Of a stretch of 64,000 nt of DNA, positions 1 to 11,920 are shown piece after piece. The translations under genes and the position numbers were made by a program. This DNA is from Neckera pumila (taxonomy: Eukaryota > Streptophyta > Bryopsida > Hypnales > Neckeraceae). The notes beneath the pieces were generated by a model. That model was given only the letters and a program-made list of their open reading frames with translations. It was not told the DNA's origin and did not search any database. Location: contig OZ018412.1 in NCBI GenBank assembly GCA_963969595.1, positions 3,908,501 to 3,972,500 on the forward strand, written 5' to 3'. Numbering within the stretch: position 1 is the stretch's first letter; each line of letters starts with the position of its first letter.

Positions 1-179
1 AAGGAAGGAACGTCGGGCTGCTCTTAGAACCCTAATTACCAAAAATAAAAAATAAATTTTTTTGCTTCTGAAATCAAAAAATAAAGCTAAAAAAAATTCA
101 AAAAAATTCAAAAAATTCAAAATCTTCAAAATCTATACCATACTAATGTTAAAGAACTAACACAAGAATCTTAAAATAT

Positions 180-245
180 AAACAATGGATGAAAAAAATG
201 CATTTTTGTGTACTTGGGATGTGCTTGCATTCATCCATTGTTTGA
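180..245. repeat. short imperfect hairpin
   Basis: AAACAATGGATGAA near 180 is matched in inverted orientation by TTCATCCATTGTTT near 232, giving arms of about 14-19 bases. It lies in AT-rich spacer with no gene. It could be a MITE remnant or chance pairing; no function is implied. Confidence 0.4.
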
Positions 246-500
246 ATTTGAACACTTAGTTCTTTAGGATTTAGCACTAAAATTCATCTAATTTTTCACT
301 CAGTCCACCAGTGTTGGCTCTTGATTCATGCCAATTTCATAACCAGTCTAGAAATCTTGTCAATGGAACTAGAAATCTTGTCAATGTATTGTTGTGCTCA
401 GGCTCTAAGGTATGCGCACCTATAATTAGTAATCACCCCTTAATTCCTTTGGGATGTTTTGAGAATGGCATACAAGAGTCACTCCAATGTATTTTGAGGG

Positions 501-1129
501 ACATTATTGTACAGTGTGGTACAATTCATTTACAAATTTTTGCATCTTGTTGAGATTAGGTTAATTTTGGGAGGCCAGTGTATACTCAAAAATGAATGAA
601 ATTTTAAATTGTAAACTGCGTTGGAATCACCCTAAAGTCTACTTCATCATCATTACAAATACACATATGTAATTGAAAATCATACAAAGAGTTTGATGTT
701 TTCTATACACTATCTATCATCTAATGTTGCCACCATTTGTGAAAATTATACTTGTATATAAGGTTCATATTAGAAAGGAGCCTTCATAATTGCTTTAGAG
801 ACACTTTGTCTCATACCACTGGGGTTTCTTGTATGAATTCTTGCTTCATCTTCACTCCATTGCAAAAAATCTTTGATTATCTTTTGAAGGTTCTCTATGA
901 AATGGTAGAGAGTTTATAAAAGACATCCAAATTATTGTTTGATTTTAAATTATCCCTTTTTCAATTGTTATGAAGTTGAAGTGCACTTCATTGCAATTTC
1001 ATTGCAATTTGCGGTTTCAAAATCAGTTCAATTTTTAGCATGCTAGAACTTCTTAAAGTTGATGAACTTTCTAGTGAAAATTGACAGTGAAAAATTTGTA
1101 AATGAACTGTACCCCATTGTACAATCACC
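501..1129. repeat. foldback element with about 44-bp arms
   Basis: The segment at 501-543 reappears inverted at 1086-1129, with the shared core TTCATTTACAAATTTTT and a nearby ATTGTACA motif. The 540-bp interior has no convincing reading frame. This looks like an old non-autonomous foldback or MITE. The flanking stretches 1-500 and 1130-2070 are AT-rich spacer and the 3' flank of the kinase gene; I see no gene in them. Confidence 0.45.
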
Positions 1130-2071
1130 ATTGGTAATTCTAGAACACGTCTTTTTGAGTTGGAGCTTTTAAACAATGAGCGCCCATAGAAGTGCCACAC
1201 AATTCTGCAATCAAAAGTGGGTTCAAGGGGTTTGTGCTCCTGCAAGAATTTGTAAGTGAAGATGGGTGATGTGCCCCAAGTATACTAAGTTTGTATTTTA
1301 TCAAGCTGAATAAAAAAGAAGAAAATGTTGCAGACATTTGATCTGAAGCATTTGCACCGTACCAGTTGCCAGTTAAACATTGACCACAAACATCCCTGGT
1401 GAGGCTTGTGAGCCTCTTTATCAAACATTCACTCAAAGAAGAATCAATCAAAACTGATCCAGAAGTTGGCTGCTGCCTTTCTACTTTCCACGGTCAGTGG
1501 GTCTAAGTCATTCTCTCTTTTGCTTGCTTCCTTTTCAAAACTCTCATCATTTCATTCGTCACTTGTAGTCAGCTCGGAAATTCACAATTCCGGCATTCAC
1601 TGAGAACAACTCAAGCATTGTCACTGTTGATATATGCAATCATCTGGCCATGGTAAGTGTCCAGTTCTCTACTAAGGCTTAGAACCAACTTCGTCAGATT
1701 TCAAGCTCATATTTCAATGGATCATTCAATATCATGTTCTCTCAACAAAACAAAACTCCATATAATCACGTGCATCATGGGTCCCTAGCTGTGTGAGTGT
1801 GTATGGAAAGCAACGAAGAGCGTAGCACAACATTCTTAAGGAGTAGATTCAACACCTTCAAAAAAAATTCTAGATTCACACTGTACTGTACATAGTCAGC
1901 CTTCAACTCACCTCAACTGGGAAGAACCAAAAAAACTAAACCACTCATTGAGAGCCATGCATGCATTCCCACATGAATGTCAAAAGATTGAGTGTTTTTT
2001 TGTTAGCAATCTAGAATGGATAGGGTCGTTTAGGGTAGTCATCTGCCAGAGAGAATATTATCAGTGAGAGC

Positions 2072-4372
2072 TTAACGACCTGAGAAGACTGATGATGAGG
2101 TTGTGGCGAAGGACGTCTGCATGTTGCCTCGCTCTCCATCGGAAACACTGGATTGTGACGATGGTTGCTCTCCCTCTCGCACATTCTCAACACTTTGAGT
2201 TGTAGACAATGATCTGACCATGGCCATGTGCGAGAATCCCGGACGAGAGTACCGCGCCTGCGGTTTACATCTTGGCAAAGGAGGCAGAGACGATGTTGTA
2301 GACTCATTGGATTGCAGTAATTGGGACACGAGTCGCATTGATGGCCGATCTTCGGGATTAGGGTTACAACACAGAAGTCCCAAGTGCAACAGATATGCCA
2401 CCATCTTCTGGTCTTCCATTGATGGATTTCGAGTGTGAATTGTTGAAGAGTCGAATTCATGCATGATTGCTGCTTCTTGCGCTTCGACATTACCCGAATG
2501 TGCAGACCAAGGTGGGAAAGTCCCAAGTCTTGAATCGGACACGAGGAGAAGATCACCCGCTTCGTGTGCGCGCCATGTCCTGTCAACTAACGTTCCATCT
2601 CCTCGCTCGATGTTGTTCGTATCAAGCGGCCGTGTCCCGCTCATGACTTCAAGCATCAGGACGCCGAAGCTGTACACGTCTGATTCCTTGGTGGCTTTTC
2701 CTGTGTGCGGCATCTCTGGGGCCATGTAGCCCAAAGTTCCTGCCATCAAGGTCGTCTTCTCAATCTTCCGGTGGTCGATTAGTCGAGCAAGTCCAAAATC
2801 TCCCAAGTAGGAATTCAAGTCTTCGTCCAGCAAGACGTTGCTGGACTTGATGTCGCGATGCAACACACATTGCTTGCATTCCTCGTGTAAGTACGATAGA
2901 GCTGCGGCTACTCCGCTGAGAATGGAGTGGCGCAGTTGCAAAGGAAGTGCCTCCGCTGCATTCAATCTCAATGGTCCCATTTGCTTTTGCTTAGCGAATT
3001 GAAAGAGCCACTCGTCCAAGCTGCCGTTGCACATGAAGTCATACACAAGCAACAGCTGCTCTTCTTCGTGACACCATCCTCGCAGCTGCACCAAATTCCG
3101 GTGCCGAATCTGACTGAGACTCGCGGCTTCTGCTTGGAAACCCTCTTCCCCGTGCTTGCTCTCATTTCGCATCCGTTTCACCGCCACCAGGGCACCCGAG
3201 GGGAGAATCCCTTTGTACACCGCTCCGAATCCACCACTTCCAAGCAACTCACTTCTACTGAAGTTCTTGGTCGCCTTGCTGAGCTCTTTGTACGTGAACA
3301 CGCGCGGCACAAGGTTTTGGTCCACGAGATTAAACTTGGTACCTTGCTTGGTGTAAGATGCTCTCTTCCGCCGCTTTGCAATTACTATCCCTGCAAGCAG
3401 CAACACTGCACCAACTCCAACACAGACCCCAGTAATGATTCCGACCTTTCTTCGACTAGTAGAGGAATGCTGTATTCCCGGGTTCATTGTCACTGGAGGT
3501 TGCACAGGCGGCACAGCAACAATCTCTAGCATTCCAGAGCTCGTGAACTGCCATGATTGAATGGCGTGAACCTCGCTGGCCCCTCCGGTGCTGGAGCTTA
3601 AACCCACATACATGAAATCGTCTAGAATGTCATCTAAACGAAGATTGGGAGCTTCGATCAAAGGCTTCGCAGGTTTGGGGATGCTGTTGTACAGAGAGCC
3701 ATTAGCAAAATACACCTCCAGCTTCTGAGATGGACTATCGTAATCTATCCAAGCAGTGAAGGATCCACCGTTGACAAGATACGTGCAGTTGGGAATAGAA
3801 CCTCCACAGAGATTATGCGACCACGTCGAGTTCATGCTGTTAAGGTCGACGCCGATGTGGTTGTTGCTGGAGTCGTTCCACCAATAGTTTCGGAAAGTGT
3901 CAAACTCGACTGCGAAGACGCGATTCGAAGCCAGGCCATTGTCGGCCTCTTGCAGGAGGCACAACGACGAGCCCGGGCTTTGGCCCAGCAAGGAGGTGTT
4001 TCTGGCGAAGGTGAAGGCCAGTCCGTCTCCATGAACGAAGCCCGTTTCGTCGTCCCAGTAGTTGAGACCCGTAATGGAGAATGTGAAGGCGGTCTGAAAG
4101 GAAGCCACTGCACCAGAACTTGTGTCTTTCATCTTCACTTTGTCTTTGTACAGCAGCCTGCCGCAACTGGTGGTGGAGAGGGAGTATCCCATCGAATTCA
4201 TCAGGAAGGACAAGTTGTTGGTGTTGTATTGGACATCGTTTACCATCTCGAAATTGTCGGGCGAGCTGAAGGAACGAAAGCTGAAATTGGTGTTTTGAGC
4301 GGAACTGCCGGGGATTATGAACCCTGTTAGAACTAGCAGGCCAATTATCTTGAGATACCCATGTAACGTCAT
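2072..4372 (-). CDS. L-type lectin-domain receptor kinase (paralogue 1)
   Basis: This is an uninterrupted frame of 766 residues from ATG (4372) to TAA (2072). A signal peptide covers about 1-25 (hydrophobic LKIIGLLVLTGFIIPG). A legume-lectin domain covers about 26-285, with D116 in HGDGLAF, E156 and D158 in VEFDTF, and D167/H172 in the metal-binding loop. The single membrane span is about 310-332, followed by a basic stop-transfer KRRKR. The kinase domain runs from about 372: glycine loop GSGGFG (378-383), K399, E415, HRD (505-507), DFG (525-527) and APE (551-553), so an active RD-type kinase is predicted. The C-terminal tail is Ser/Thr-rich. Family members sit at the plasma membrane and act in immunity or development; the ligand cannot be read from sequence. 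It is intronless, as many L-type LecRKs are, and GC-richer than its surroundings. A paralogue lies 20 kb downstream on the same strand. Confidence 0.95.
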   Translation of the reverse strand: MTLHGYLKIIGLLVLTGFIIPGSSAQNTNFSFRSFSSPDNFEMVNDVQYNTNNLSFLMNSMGYSLSTTSCGRLLYKDKVKMKDTSSGAVASFQTAFTFSITGLNYWDDETGFVHGDGLAFTFARNTSLLGQSPGSSLCLLQEADNGLASNRVFAVEFDTFRNYWWNDSSNNHIGVDLNSMNSTWSHNLCGGSIPNCTYLVNGGSFTAWIDYDSPSQKLEVYFANGSLYNSIPKPAKPLIEAPNLRLDDILDDFMYVGLSSSTGGASEVHAIQSWQFTSSGMLEIVAVPPVQPPVTMNPGIQHSSTSRRKVGIITGVCVGVGAVLLLAGIVIAKRRKRASYTKQGTKFNLVDQNLVPRVFTYKELSKATKNFSRSELLGSGGFGAVYKGILPSGALVAVKRMRNESKHGEEGFQAEAASLSQIRHRNLVQLRGWCHEEEQLLLVYDFMCNGSLDEWLFQFAKQKQMGPLRLNAAEALPLQLRHSILSGVAAALSYLHEECKQCVLHRDIKSSNVLLDEDLNSYLGDFGLARLIDHRKIEKTTLMAGTLGYMAPEMPHTGKATKESDVYSFGVLMLEVMSGTRPLDTNNIERGDGTLVDRTWRAHEAGDLLLVSDSRLGTFPPWSAHSGNVEAQEAAIMHEFDSSTIHTRNPSMEDQKMVAYLLHLGLLCCNPNPEDRPSMRLVSQLLQSNESTTSSLPPLPRCKPQARYSRPGFSHMAMVRSLSTTQSVENVREGEQPSSQSSVSDGERGNMQTSFATTSSSVFSGR

Positions 4373-5559
4373 CGTCGATGTTACAATTGCCTGTCGTTGT
4401 AAAATCCTTACATGAATAAAATCTAGTCTTGTGCCATCGAAACTTTAAGCAGACTAAAACGTGCAGCAACGGGCTCACTACCCCCCTCTAGTGATTCCTT
4501 CTGATCCGTCAACTCTAAGAACGACCACCTAGACAAGTTCTAATCCAATTCACTCACCCGCGCGCCACTCATAGGAGCCCTATCGACCATGTTCCAATTG
4601 CAATCATGCTTCTCCTTGCCAACGAACCCTTTCTGATCGCTTAATTCCGGACCAGATACCTTTCGTACTAGCTTTTCCCAATCTTGAAAAGTTTAAATAA
4701 GATTGGAATGTTGCCGCTAAGTATGGTCTACATGCAAGTAATTCTCTACCGCTACTTGCTAACTATTGTAAGGAAATAAACCGCCAAAAATTGGAGTTTA
4801 AACCGACTGGCGTGGACTCAATCTGCCGTAGGTTCTCACAGTCAAATACATATATCCCCAATGTCAGATCTTTCCCTGGTTTTGCAGATCGGGAGGAGCC
4901 TGAACGCCAGCGAAGAATGTGAAAGCCAAGCCAGTTTCCAATAAAAGCTGCAAGAAATTGTGGGAACATGCAAGAAACTCAAACTATTCCGGCCGCGACC
5001 TTCGATTTCTATACACCGGTATTGTATGACAATCAACTAGCAACGGCTCGAAGCTAATACTGCATGCATGTTTAGTCAGACAGTGCGACATTGTGGCGTT
5101 CTGGCTTCTAAATGAGGCGTACCGACTGTGGCAATCTAAACTTGCACTTGCATCAAATAGAAGTGTGAGACATTTCATTTTATGCTTCTTGGAACGCAGG
5201 AAAAGTAGCATGCATCCCAAGACAATTTCTGCGAAAGTTCTGATTCGACGTATAAGTCTTAGAAGAACCACCCATTCCTGACAGGGAGTCACACCTGTAG
5301 GGTGCATTGATTTCTAACCAAGGGTGCACAGATCTCCAACCAAGTTTGGAATGTTTTTTTTTCCTTTCCGAGTTTGGGACTAATTAAGTCATGAAATATG
5401 TCCCAAAGTAGTGAGCAAGAAAGTAGGAAGTAGTGAGTGGAAAAGTACCTTTCTTGTGGGAAGGTTTCTTCAATGGGTGAAGATTGGATAACCTATAAGC
5501 GGTATATTATTCTTGATAAACATACATGTAGAATTTAATGAATATCAATACCTTAAATG

Positions 5560-5600
5560 AGGTTGTTTGTTTGTTTTGTTTTGTTTTGTTTTGTTTGTAG
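5560..5600. repeat. TTTTG/TTTG microsatellite
   Basis: Perfect or near-perfect repeats of TTTG and TTTTG run for about 40 bases just before a GC-rich patch. It is a simple sequence repeat with no inferred function. Confidence 0.9.
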
Positions 5601-5784
5601 CGTGGACAACTTCTTGACCCTGCGTCCCCCGGCCGCGTGCTTGGTACCGTCGGAAAGCTCTCACCAAGGAGGGTGCACCGGCTTGGTTTCGTGGCGTTTG
5701 GAGTGGTGGTGCAAAAGTTATTGAATTTCAAAAGTATTTATTGATTAAAAATTTAGAAAATTACTTTTACTTTGATTTTGGTGG

Positions 5785-5868
5785 CGTTCTTGCTACTGGG
5801 AGTGGAACCGGGAGTAGAACTGGGAGTAGAATCGGAAGTAGAACTAGGAGTGGAACTGGGAGTAGATG
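5785..5868. repeat. 12-bp minisatellite (GGAGTAGAACTG-like)
   Basis: Six to seven imperfect units of GGGAGTAGAACT follow in tandem, with substitutions such as GGAGTGGAACCG. There is no reading frame of interest. Confidence 0.85.
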
Positions 5869-6561
5869 AAAATTGGGCCAACGGCACAGGGTCACACTAG
5901 TGTTACCTGATGGCAACAAGATTTTACATCGTGTGAAATCAACCTCTCTTCCTCATAGAAAAGCCCTTGCAGTGTGTTTCCTGAACCCACTTGTTTCAAA
6001 AGAAGAAGAGAAAATGAAATCATTGTAGGCTTGAGGCTGCAGATTGAAACTTTACAAACAAGAAAATAAGATATTGTTTTTTTTAAATTAAAAGTTCATA
6101 AAAAGATTGGTGAAAGATAAATTTGACATTATTTTTTATTTAAGAGTCATATTGTTGTGTTGTGTCTTAGGTTGAGTTAGACATTTGTCTATTGTATTAG
6201 ACAACCCTCTTCAAATATTCCTGAAAATAAAAAAATCTCAAATATTCCCGTATATTATTGAACTATTGGATTCATTGTAGGTACACTCTATGGATATTCT
6301 TGTGTTATGGATGAGGGGCCTATTGTTTTGTCTTACATTAGTTTGACGTCATGTTGCCTATTTGGTAGAACACCCGTGACTCAATATGAGAAACACTCAT
6401 TCAAATTGAAGGCCATGAGAATGGATTTCTACCCAAAAGTCAAATTTGTTAAATTTGTAGTATTCCAAAACTTTGGCACCTTTCAAAATGCACATCTTGA
6501 AACACAAATCCATACTTGTCCTAAATACTTATGCTTGTCACAATTTTTGGCTCCAAAATCT

Positions 6562-7236
6562 AGTCTAATAGATTGGGTATGGGTTTAGGCCAACTTTGCT
6601 CTTCCAAAATTCATAGTAATTTGAATTCAGGGAAAAAAATCACAAAAAATTACAATGCTCGTCACTTGTATCTGACTACAAGACTGAAAATTAACATTGG
6701 CTTCTACTGCTCCAAAACATGCACAAAACCGCTTCAGTGGTCGACTATGGGTGGTTCTACCACACCATTCCGACACAATTCTGAGAGAGAAATTCGTATA
6801 CACTTCAAAATAACGCCCGAAGACATACGTCAACACGCATTGAAATAATCGATGTACAGTTCTGAGTCAGTGATCAACAGAGTGGCTGGCACATGTCAAT
6901 CAGTGTTGTACATACAGACACTGTCTAGGGTATGATGCAATTCATGCGTCAATAGCCAGATGATGCATGCAGACAGGTAGGTCCAATCCGTTGAACTTCG
7001 AGTCCATTCTGCTTTGGCAGTAAATATCGCCAGATTCCAACAGTTGTATATGGTAGAACCACCCATAGTCGACCACTAAAGTGATTCCGTGCAGTAGAAG
7101 CCAATGTTAATTTTCAGTCCTATAGAAAGATACAAATGAGGAGCATTGTCAGTTTTTTGTGTTCTTTTTTCCTTGAATTCAAATTACTATGAATCTTGGA
7201 AGCCCAAAGTTGGCCTACATCCATACCCAATCTATA
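6562..7236. repeat. large foldback element, arms about 190-200 bp
   Basis: Sequence from 6562 (GATTGGGTATGGG) to about 6763 returns inverted from about 7049 to 7236 (CCATACCCAATC). The shared inner boundary is around GGTCGACTATGGGTGGTTCTA. The loop is about 285 bp. Short frames on both strands here are by-products of the palindrome. A related dispersed repeat continues to about 7445. A transcript would fold into a long hairpin. Confidence 0.75.
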
Positions 7237-7445
7237 GACTTTGTCAATTCCAATCATTCCAAAATTACTTTCCCATTCACTACTTTTGGACATGTGTCAT
7301 GACTTTATTAGTTCCATACTTGAAAAGGGAAAAAAACGCATTCCAAGCTTTGGTTGGAAATCCGTGCCAACCTTGCTTGGAATTAAATATACCACTATAC
7401 ACTACAAGTTGGATATGGCTCTTTGGTTAGGAATGGGTGGTTCTA
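7190..7445. repeat. dispersed repeat, copy 1
   Basis: It shares an order of motifs (ATGAATCTTGGAAG, ACATGTGTCATGA, TTGAAAAGG, AGTTGGATATGG) with 45180-45480 and partly with 41545-41690. I see no terminal structure and no protein; it is a decayed non-autonomous element of unknown class. Confidence 0.6.
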
Positions 7446-7489
7446 CTATAATGTGGTTATGTCTTCACACAAATGGAATGATGTGGACC

Positions 7490-8345
7490 AAGGCCTTTTT
7501 TCTTGCCAAAAAACACTCAAAACTGCCATTCCTATAGCAAAGAGTTAAAAAATTTGAAAATTGTTTGTTTTTGCAATTTAACCATGCAATCTTACACCTA
7601 ACTAGTATGAAAATAAGTGAAAAAAAATTCAGAATTTTTGACTGCACAAATTGCAAAATATCTATGTTTAAAGTGGAAAAAAAACAAGTTTTTCAACACA
7701 TTGCTGAGCTAGATTATTTGACTGTGAACCTTCTTAACTTTAGTTTTTTGCACTGTAGCGTTTAGAGCTTTAAATCTTTACGGTGAAGAATTCAGTTGAG
7801 AGTCTAGGAAAAAAAAATCATAAAAACTTAATTTTCATACTTTAAAAATTTATAAAGTAGAAATAGGTACAAGATGTAAGGAAAATCTAAACAATGAATA
7901 TCTTTGAAATGGAATTAAAATGCAATAATTTCAATGGTAAGATTGTTCTAACAAACAAACTAAATCATGTAGAATTTATTTATTTTAAATTGTAAAAATT
8001 ACATTCAGAATTGAATCCTACAAATCATTTTGTTAAGAAGATGCTTTAATAGCCCAAAAAACAAGATTATACCATAACTTTCTCATAACAAATCCAAATG
8101 GAATAAATTAAAACTTTACATATAGAAAAAACATAATCTAGGAAGATTTATTCTTCTTTAAATTCCATATTTTGAATTTTTTTTGCTGCCCCTTCTCCCC
8201 TATTTTGAGCATAACTTTTGATCCCAAGCACTAATTTCAAAAAAATGATATTCCCACAAAGCTAATCAATTTTTCTATCTTCAAAAAATGAGATCATAAG
8301 TACTTGCCCAAAATCCTATTTGTCCCCAGAAGGGACAAATAGTCC
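7490..8345 (-). mobile_element. TTAA-type element, subfamily B, degenerate ends (inverted)
   Basis: The interior matches the subfamily seen intact at 31491-32422 but in reverse orientation. Landmarks are AAAACTGCCATT near 7520, CCTAACTAGTATGAAA near 7600, and TTTGTCCCC-AGAAGGGACAAAT near 8320. The terminal TTAACCCCTAAAG motifs have decayed. It encodes no protein. Confidence 0.65.
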
Positions 8346-8399
8346 TATAGAAATTAAAATCAATAATTTCAATGTTAGAATTACCACACTTTGTTTAGG

Positions 8400-10010
8400 A
8401 GGCCATTCATGCTTTGTGTATGTTGTGAGAAGACAACACTTTATATACATATAGGGTGGTAGGAGGTAAAGAAAACAATGTAGGATATATAACCTCTAAA
8501 GGACCATTGTCCGTTTGGGGGACAAATGGGATTTCGGGCAAGGTACTTGCGGGCTGAATTTTTGTTGTGATTTTCTGAAACTTCTTTTGAAGATAGAAAA
8601 ACTGATAAGCTTTGTGGGAATATATATATTTTTTTCAATCGGTGCCCGAGAACAAAAGTTATGCCCAAATAAGCCCAAAACAGGGGAGAGCAGGCAGCAA
8701 ATTTTTTCACAAATTTTTTATTTATTTATTTATTTTCCTTATAGATTCTATTTTTGCCTATTTGGGAAGCTTTGATTCATTTCATTTGGATTTTTTATGA
8801 GAAAGTTATGGACAATCTTGATTTTTGGACAATTAGAGCATCTTCTTGAAAAAAATAACTTGTAGGATTCATTTTGGAATGCATTTTTTGCATTTTTTCA
8901 AAAAGAAAGTTCCACATGGTTTAGTTTTCTTGCTAGAACGATCTCACCATTGGGATTAGTGCATTTTAAAATATCTATTAGATATTAATATTTTAGATTT
9001 TCCTTCTATCTTGTATTATCTTCTACTTAACAACTTTTTTAAGAATAAAAATTAAGTTTTTTTGAATTTCTTTTTTTTTCCTAGACTCTCAACTCAATTG
9101 CCCACTATTGTCTCCACTATAAAGATTTAAAGCTCAAAACTTTGTAGTGCAAAAAATTTAAGTTAAAAATGTTCAAAGTCAAAAAATCTAATCCCGCAAT
9201 GTGCTAAAAATCTTATTTTTTCCACTTTGAACGCAAATATCTTGCAATCTATGCGGTTAAAAATTCTGAAATTTTTTCCACACATTGTCGTACTAGTTAG
9301 ATATTAGATCTAATGGTTGGATGTGCAAAAAAAACAATTTTCAGATTTTTTTACTCTTTGCTCTAGAAATGGCAGTTTTGAGAGTTCTCTGGCAAAAAAA
9401 AGTCCTTTAGGGGATAAATTAGAACTAGTAGGAGGTCAAATGCTCATAATTAAGTCAAATTAAAGTAGAAATAGTATTTAAAGTAGAATTTTAAACCTCA
9501 TCTTGGCATAGTAGAATAACTTTTTCCGTAAAACTTTGAACAAAAAAGTTGGTAAATTAAGTTCAATTTCATCTCCAAAATCCATTTAGGATGCTAAATC
9601 TCCAATCAAAAGTTATGGACAAAATTTAGAGAGGGGTTGGAAGGAATGTTTTCTTTGACATTTTCAAACATCCTTTTTGAATTTTGTCCATAATTTTTTA
9701 GTAAAGGCTTGAAATGTCAAACGGAGTTTTGGATTTGAAATTTATCTTAGTTTTCCAACTTTTCTAAGTACAATTTTTTTTTAAAATAATTATTATACTA
9801 TGCTTAAATGAGGTATGAAATTCTACTTTTAACACAATTCCTACTTTTGACTTAACTATGAGCGATTGAAAAATTATAAATTCTAATTTAAGGTAAACTA
9901 TCCCATTACAAGCAAAAAGAGAATAAGCACCATTACAATTTTGCCCACAATGAACTTGCTCCCATTTTGCCCATAGTGGGATAGTTACCTTAAAGAGCTT
10001 ATCTTATCAC
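8400..10010. repeat. remnant of foldback family C, split by a TTAA element
   Basis: The flanks at 8400-8488 and 9418-9900 match the complete foldback at 47023-47632: TTTATATACA, GGTGGTAGGAGGT, then CATCTCCAAAA and GGACAAAATTTAGAGA, then the inverted arm. The split falls where the element at 8489-9417 is inserted. The right end near 9890-9995 has been replaced by a short inverted repeat with arms like AAGGTAACTATCCCA. Confidence 0.65.
8489..9417 (+). mobile_element. TTAA-type element, subfamily B, 929 bp
   Basis: It is bounded by ATAA-CCTCTAAAGGACCATTG on the left and CTTTAGGGG-ATAA on the right, so both flanks carry the same four bases, ATAA. The interior matches 31491-32422. It sits inside the family-C foldback, which gives a relative age: the foldback is older. 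There is no coding capacity, so it must have been mobilised by a source elsewhere. Confidence 0.75.
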
Positions 10011-10617
10011 TTGAGAACTCAAAATAAGTTAATGATGGCAAAAGTTTAGATTGTATTGGTATAATTATTATACTATAGATTCTTTGGTTTCTGGCCCAAA
10101 CCATCTTTCTATATTGTACAATTATTTATATTTGGTCCTTGAATTAGCAAAAAAATAGAACATGCCATAAATATTTAGCCACTATCCCAATATTGAAGCT
10201 TACTTTAATGATGTGTAGATGAATTTTCTGGATGGGGACTCCGGAGAAGAAAAGATAGTCTCTCTAAATGCTCCTAATGTTATGTTGTAATTATGGTTGT
10301 CTCCAAAATATATGAAAATCTTTTGCAAATTCTAAGGCATATTGCTGGAGCCCTTCCTTCCAACGGAAGTCTAGGAAGCAAGGAATTCTTTAATTGTATC
10401 AAAGGATGGATGCTCTCCACAACATGCTTATAAAATATTAGGTGCCAATCCCGATGCCAATTGAATCTACAATCATACAATAAATTGGTGGCTTTGATTT
10501 GAACGTGCAAAAGTAGTAAAGACTTTTTTAGTGAATTTTTTTCTTGTTTTTTGAAATTAGCTTGAAAATCCTATGATTTAAATCTTATTTCAAAAAACAA
10601 GTAAAAATCCCAATCTT
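10011..10617. other. AT-rich spacer
   Basis: No gene, RNA or clear repeat boundary was found. The only longer open frame (10280-10510, minus) has no recognisable domain and is treated as noise. Confidence 0.5.
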
Positions 10618-11715
10618 TTATTTTGTCAAATACTACTCAAAACTTCCATTTCTAGTGTAAAGAACAATTTTTTTTAAATGTCATTTTTTTGCATATCTAA
10701 CTTTGGTAGGATCTTGCAACAGAACTCTAAATATAGAGATTTGTTGTTAAATTCTCAAAAACTTTGACTGCATATATTGCAAGATAAATGTGTTCAAAGT
10801 GAAGAAACATGATTTTTTGGCACCATGACAAACTAGTTTATAAGACTTTGAATCTTCTAATATTTTAAAAACTTTGCACCACATTTTTTGAATTAAAAAT
10901 TTTTACGATGAAGAATAGAATTGAAGGTCTAGGGAAAAGAATAAAGTGACTTCATTCTTTGAAAAACTATTAAATAGTTCTACCCTCTGTCCCAAAATGA
11001 TCTTCCTGTTGGACAAAATGTTCCAAATTAAGATGATTACATGAATGGAAGAGGAATTACTACTTGGAGTTGTTTTGTTGGTCCCAAATAGCCATCAAAA
11101 ATCAAATTTGACCAATTCATAATGTGACAAAGTACAACAAGAAGATCATTTTGGGACAAAATTAAAGCCAATAAGAAGATCATTTTTGGATAAAAGGTAG
11201 TAGTAGGTACAAAATAGAGGGAAAAACTAAATTGTTAATAGCTCTAAGATGGAATTAGAACACACTAATTCCAATTGTAAGATTGTTGGAACAAGCAAAG
11301 TTAACCCTATAGATCTTTGTGTTTTGAAAAATGTGAAAATCGAATTAAAAAAAAATCCTATATATTCTTTTCTCAAGAAGATGCTTTATTATTGCTTGCA
11401 AAACAAATGCTCCATAACTTTTACATCACAAATCCAAATGGAATGAATCAAAGTTTTCCATGTAGACTAAAATACACTCTATGGAATCAAAATTTCAAAT
11501 CTTTTATTTCAAATTTTTGTGGATTATTTTTGCTCTCCACCAAATTGAAATTTAGGCTAAATGTGGTACAAATTTGCTCCCAGGCACCAATTGAAATAAA
11601 AATCATATTCTTAGAAAGCTAATAAGGTTTTATATATTACCAAAAAAATCCAAAGAAATTTGCCAAAATTGTGCATACAATAGGAACCATTAGAGACATT
11701 TTAGGCCCTTTGGAG
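10618..11715 (-). mobile_element. TTAA-type element, subfamily B, degenerate, with insertion
   Basis: Landmarks of subfamily B occur in reverse order: CTCAAAACTTCCATTTCTAG near 10630, TAGGATCTTG near 10710, AGGTACAAAATAGAGG near 11210, and CATAACTTTTACATCACAAA near 11412. The copy is longer than usual because a 221-bp element interrupts it at 10980-11200. Terminal motifs have decayed. Confidence 0.6.
10980..11200. mobile_element. Mariner/Stowaway-like MITE
   Basis: The left end, CTACCCTCTGTCCCAAAATG followed by ATCTTC, and the right end, whose reverse complement begins CTACTACC and continues into CCAAAAATGATCTTC, form imperfect inverted repeats. The string CTCTGTCCCAAAAT resembles the plant Tc1/mariner end CTCCCTCYGTCCCA. 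It interrupts a TTAA element. I could not settle the target-site duplication. Confidence 0.5.
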
Positions 11716-11920
11716 GGCAGTTTGACTTTTGGCAAGATGTACAAATACAATGAAATAAATTTAAAAAATTATAAAAAAAATAAAAAAATAAATCACTAGT
11801 CCGATGGGGTACAATGGTACACAAGCTGACTTTACTTGGCAAGATTCTTTGTGAGTTAGTTTGGATTGATACTTTTTGTGATTGTAAATTTTCATGCAGT
11901 CAAACGGCCCTCCAAAGGGC
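11707..11920. repeat. foldback with 22-bp arms
   Basis: GCCCTTTGGAGGGC followed by AGTTTGAC near 11708 is matched by GTCAAACGGCCCTCC and AAAGGGC ending at 11920. The loop is about 170 bp and AT-rich. A weaker relative lies near 32830-32880 (CTTTGGAGCAGCCTTCCAAA). Confidence 0.6.

Larger units (their letters stand above)
4373..6560. other. 5' flank of LecRLK gene 1 and spacer
   Basis: This stretch upstream of the kinase start has no recognisable gene. The part at 4440-5300 is less AT-rich than the later spacer and probably contains the promoter and 5' UTR, but I could not assign a TATA box with confidence. A short GC-rich patch lies at 5600-5710. Two simple arrays are listed separately. Confidence 0.5.

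Noticed and set aside
2927..4330. Plus-strand open frames within the kinase gene
   Set aside because: They mirror the GC-rich minus-strand coding sequence and have no domains. The same applies within 24877-26206.
4441..4730. Possible rRNA or tRNA fragment
   Set aside because: Some strings look rRNA-like by eye, but there is no extended match and no tRNA T-loop motif with a foldable cloverleaf. No RNA gene was supported anywhere in the window.
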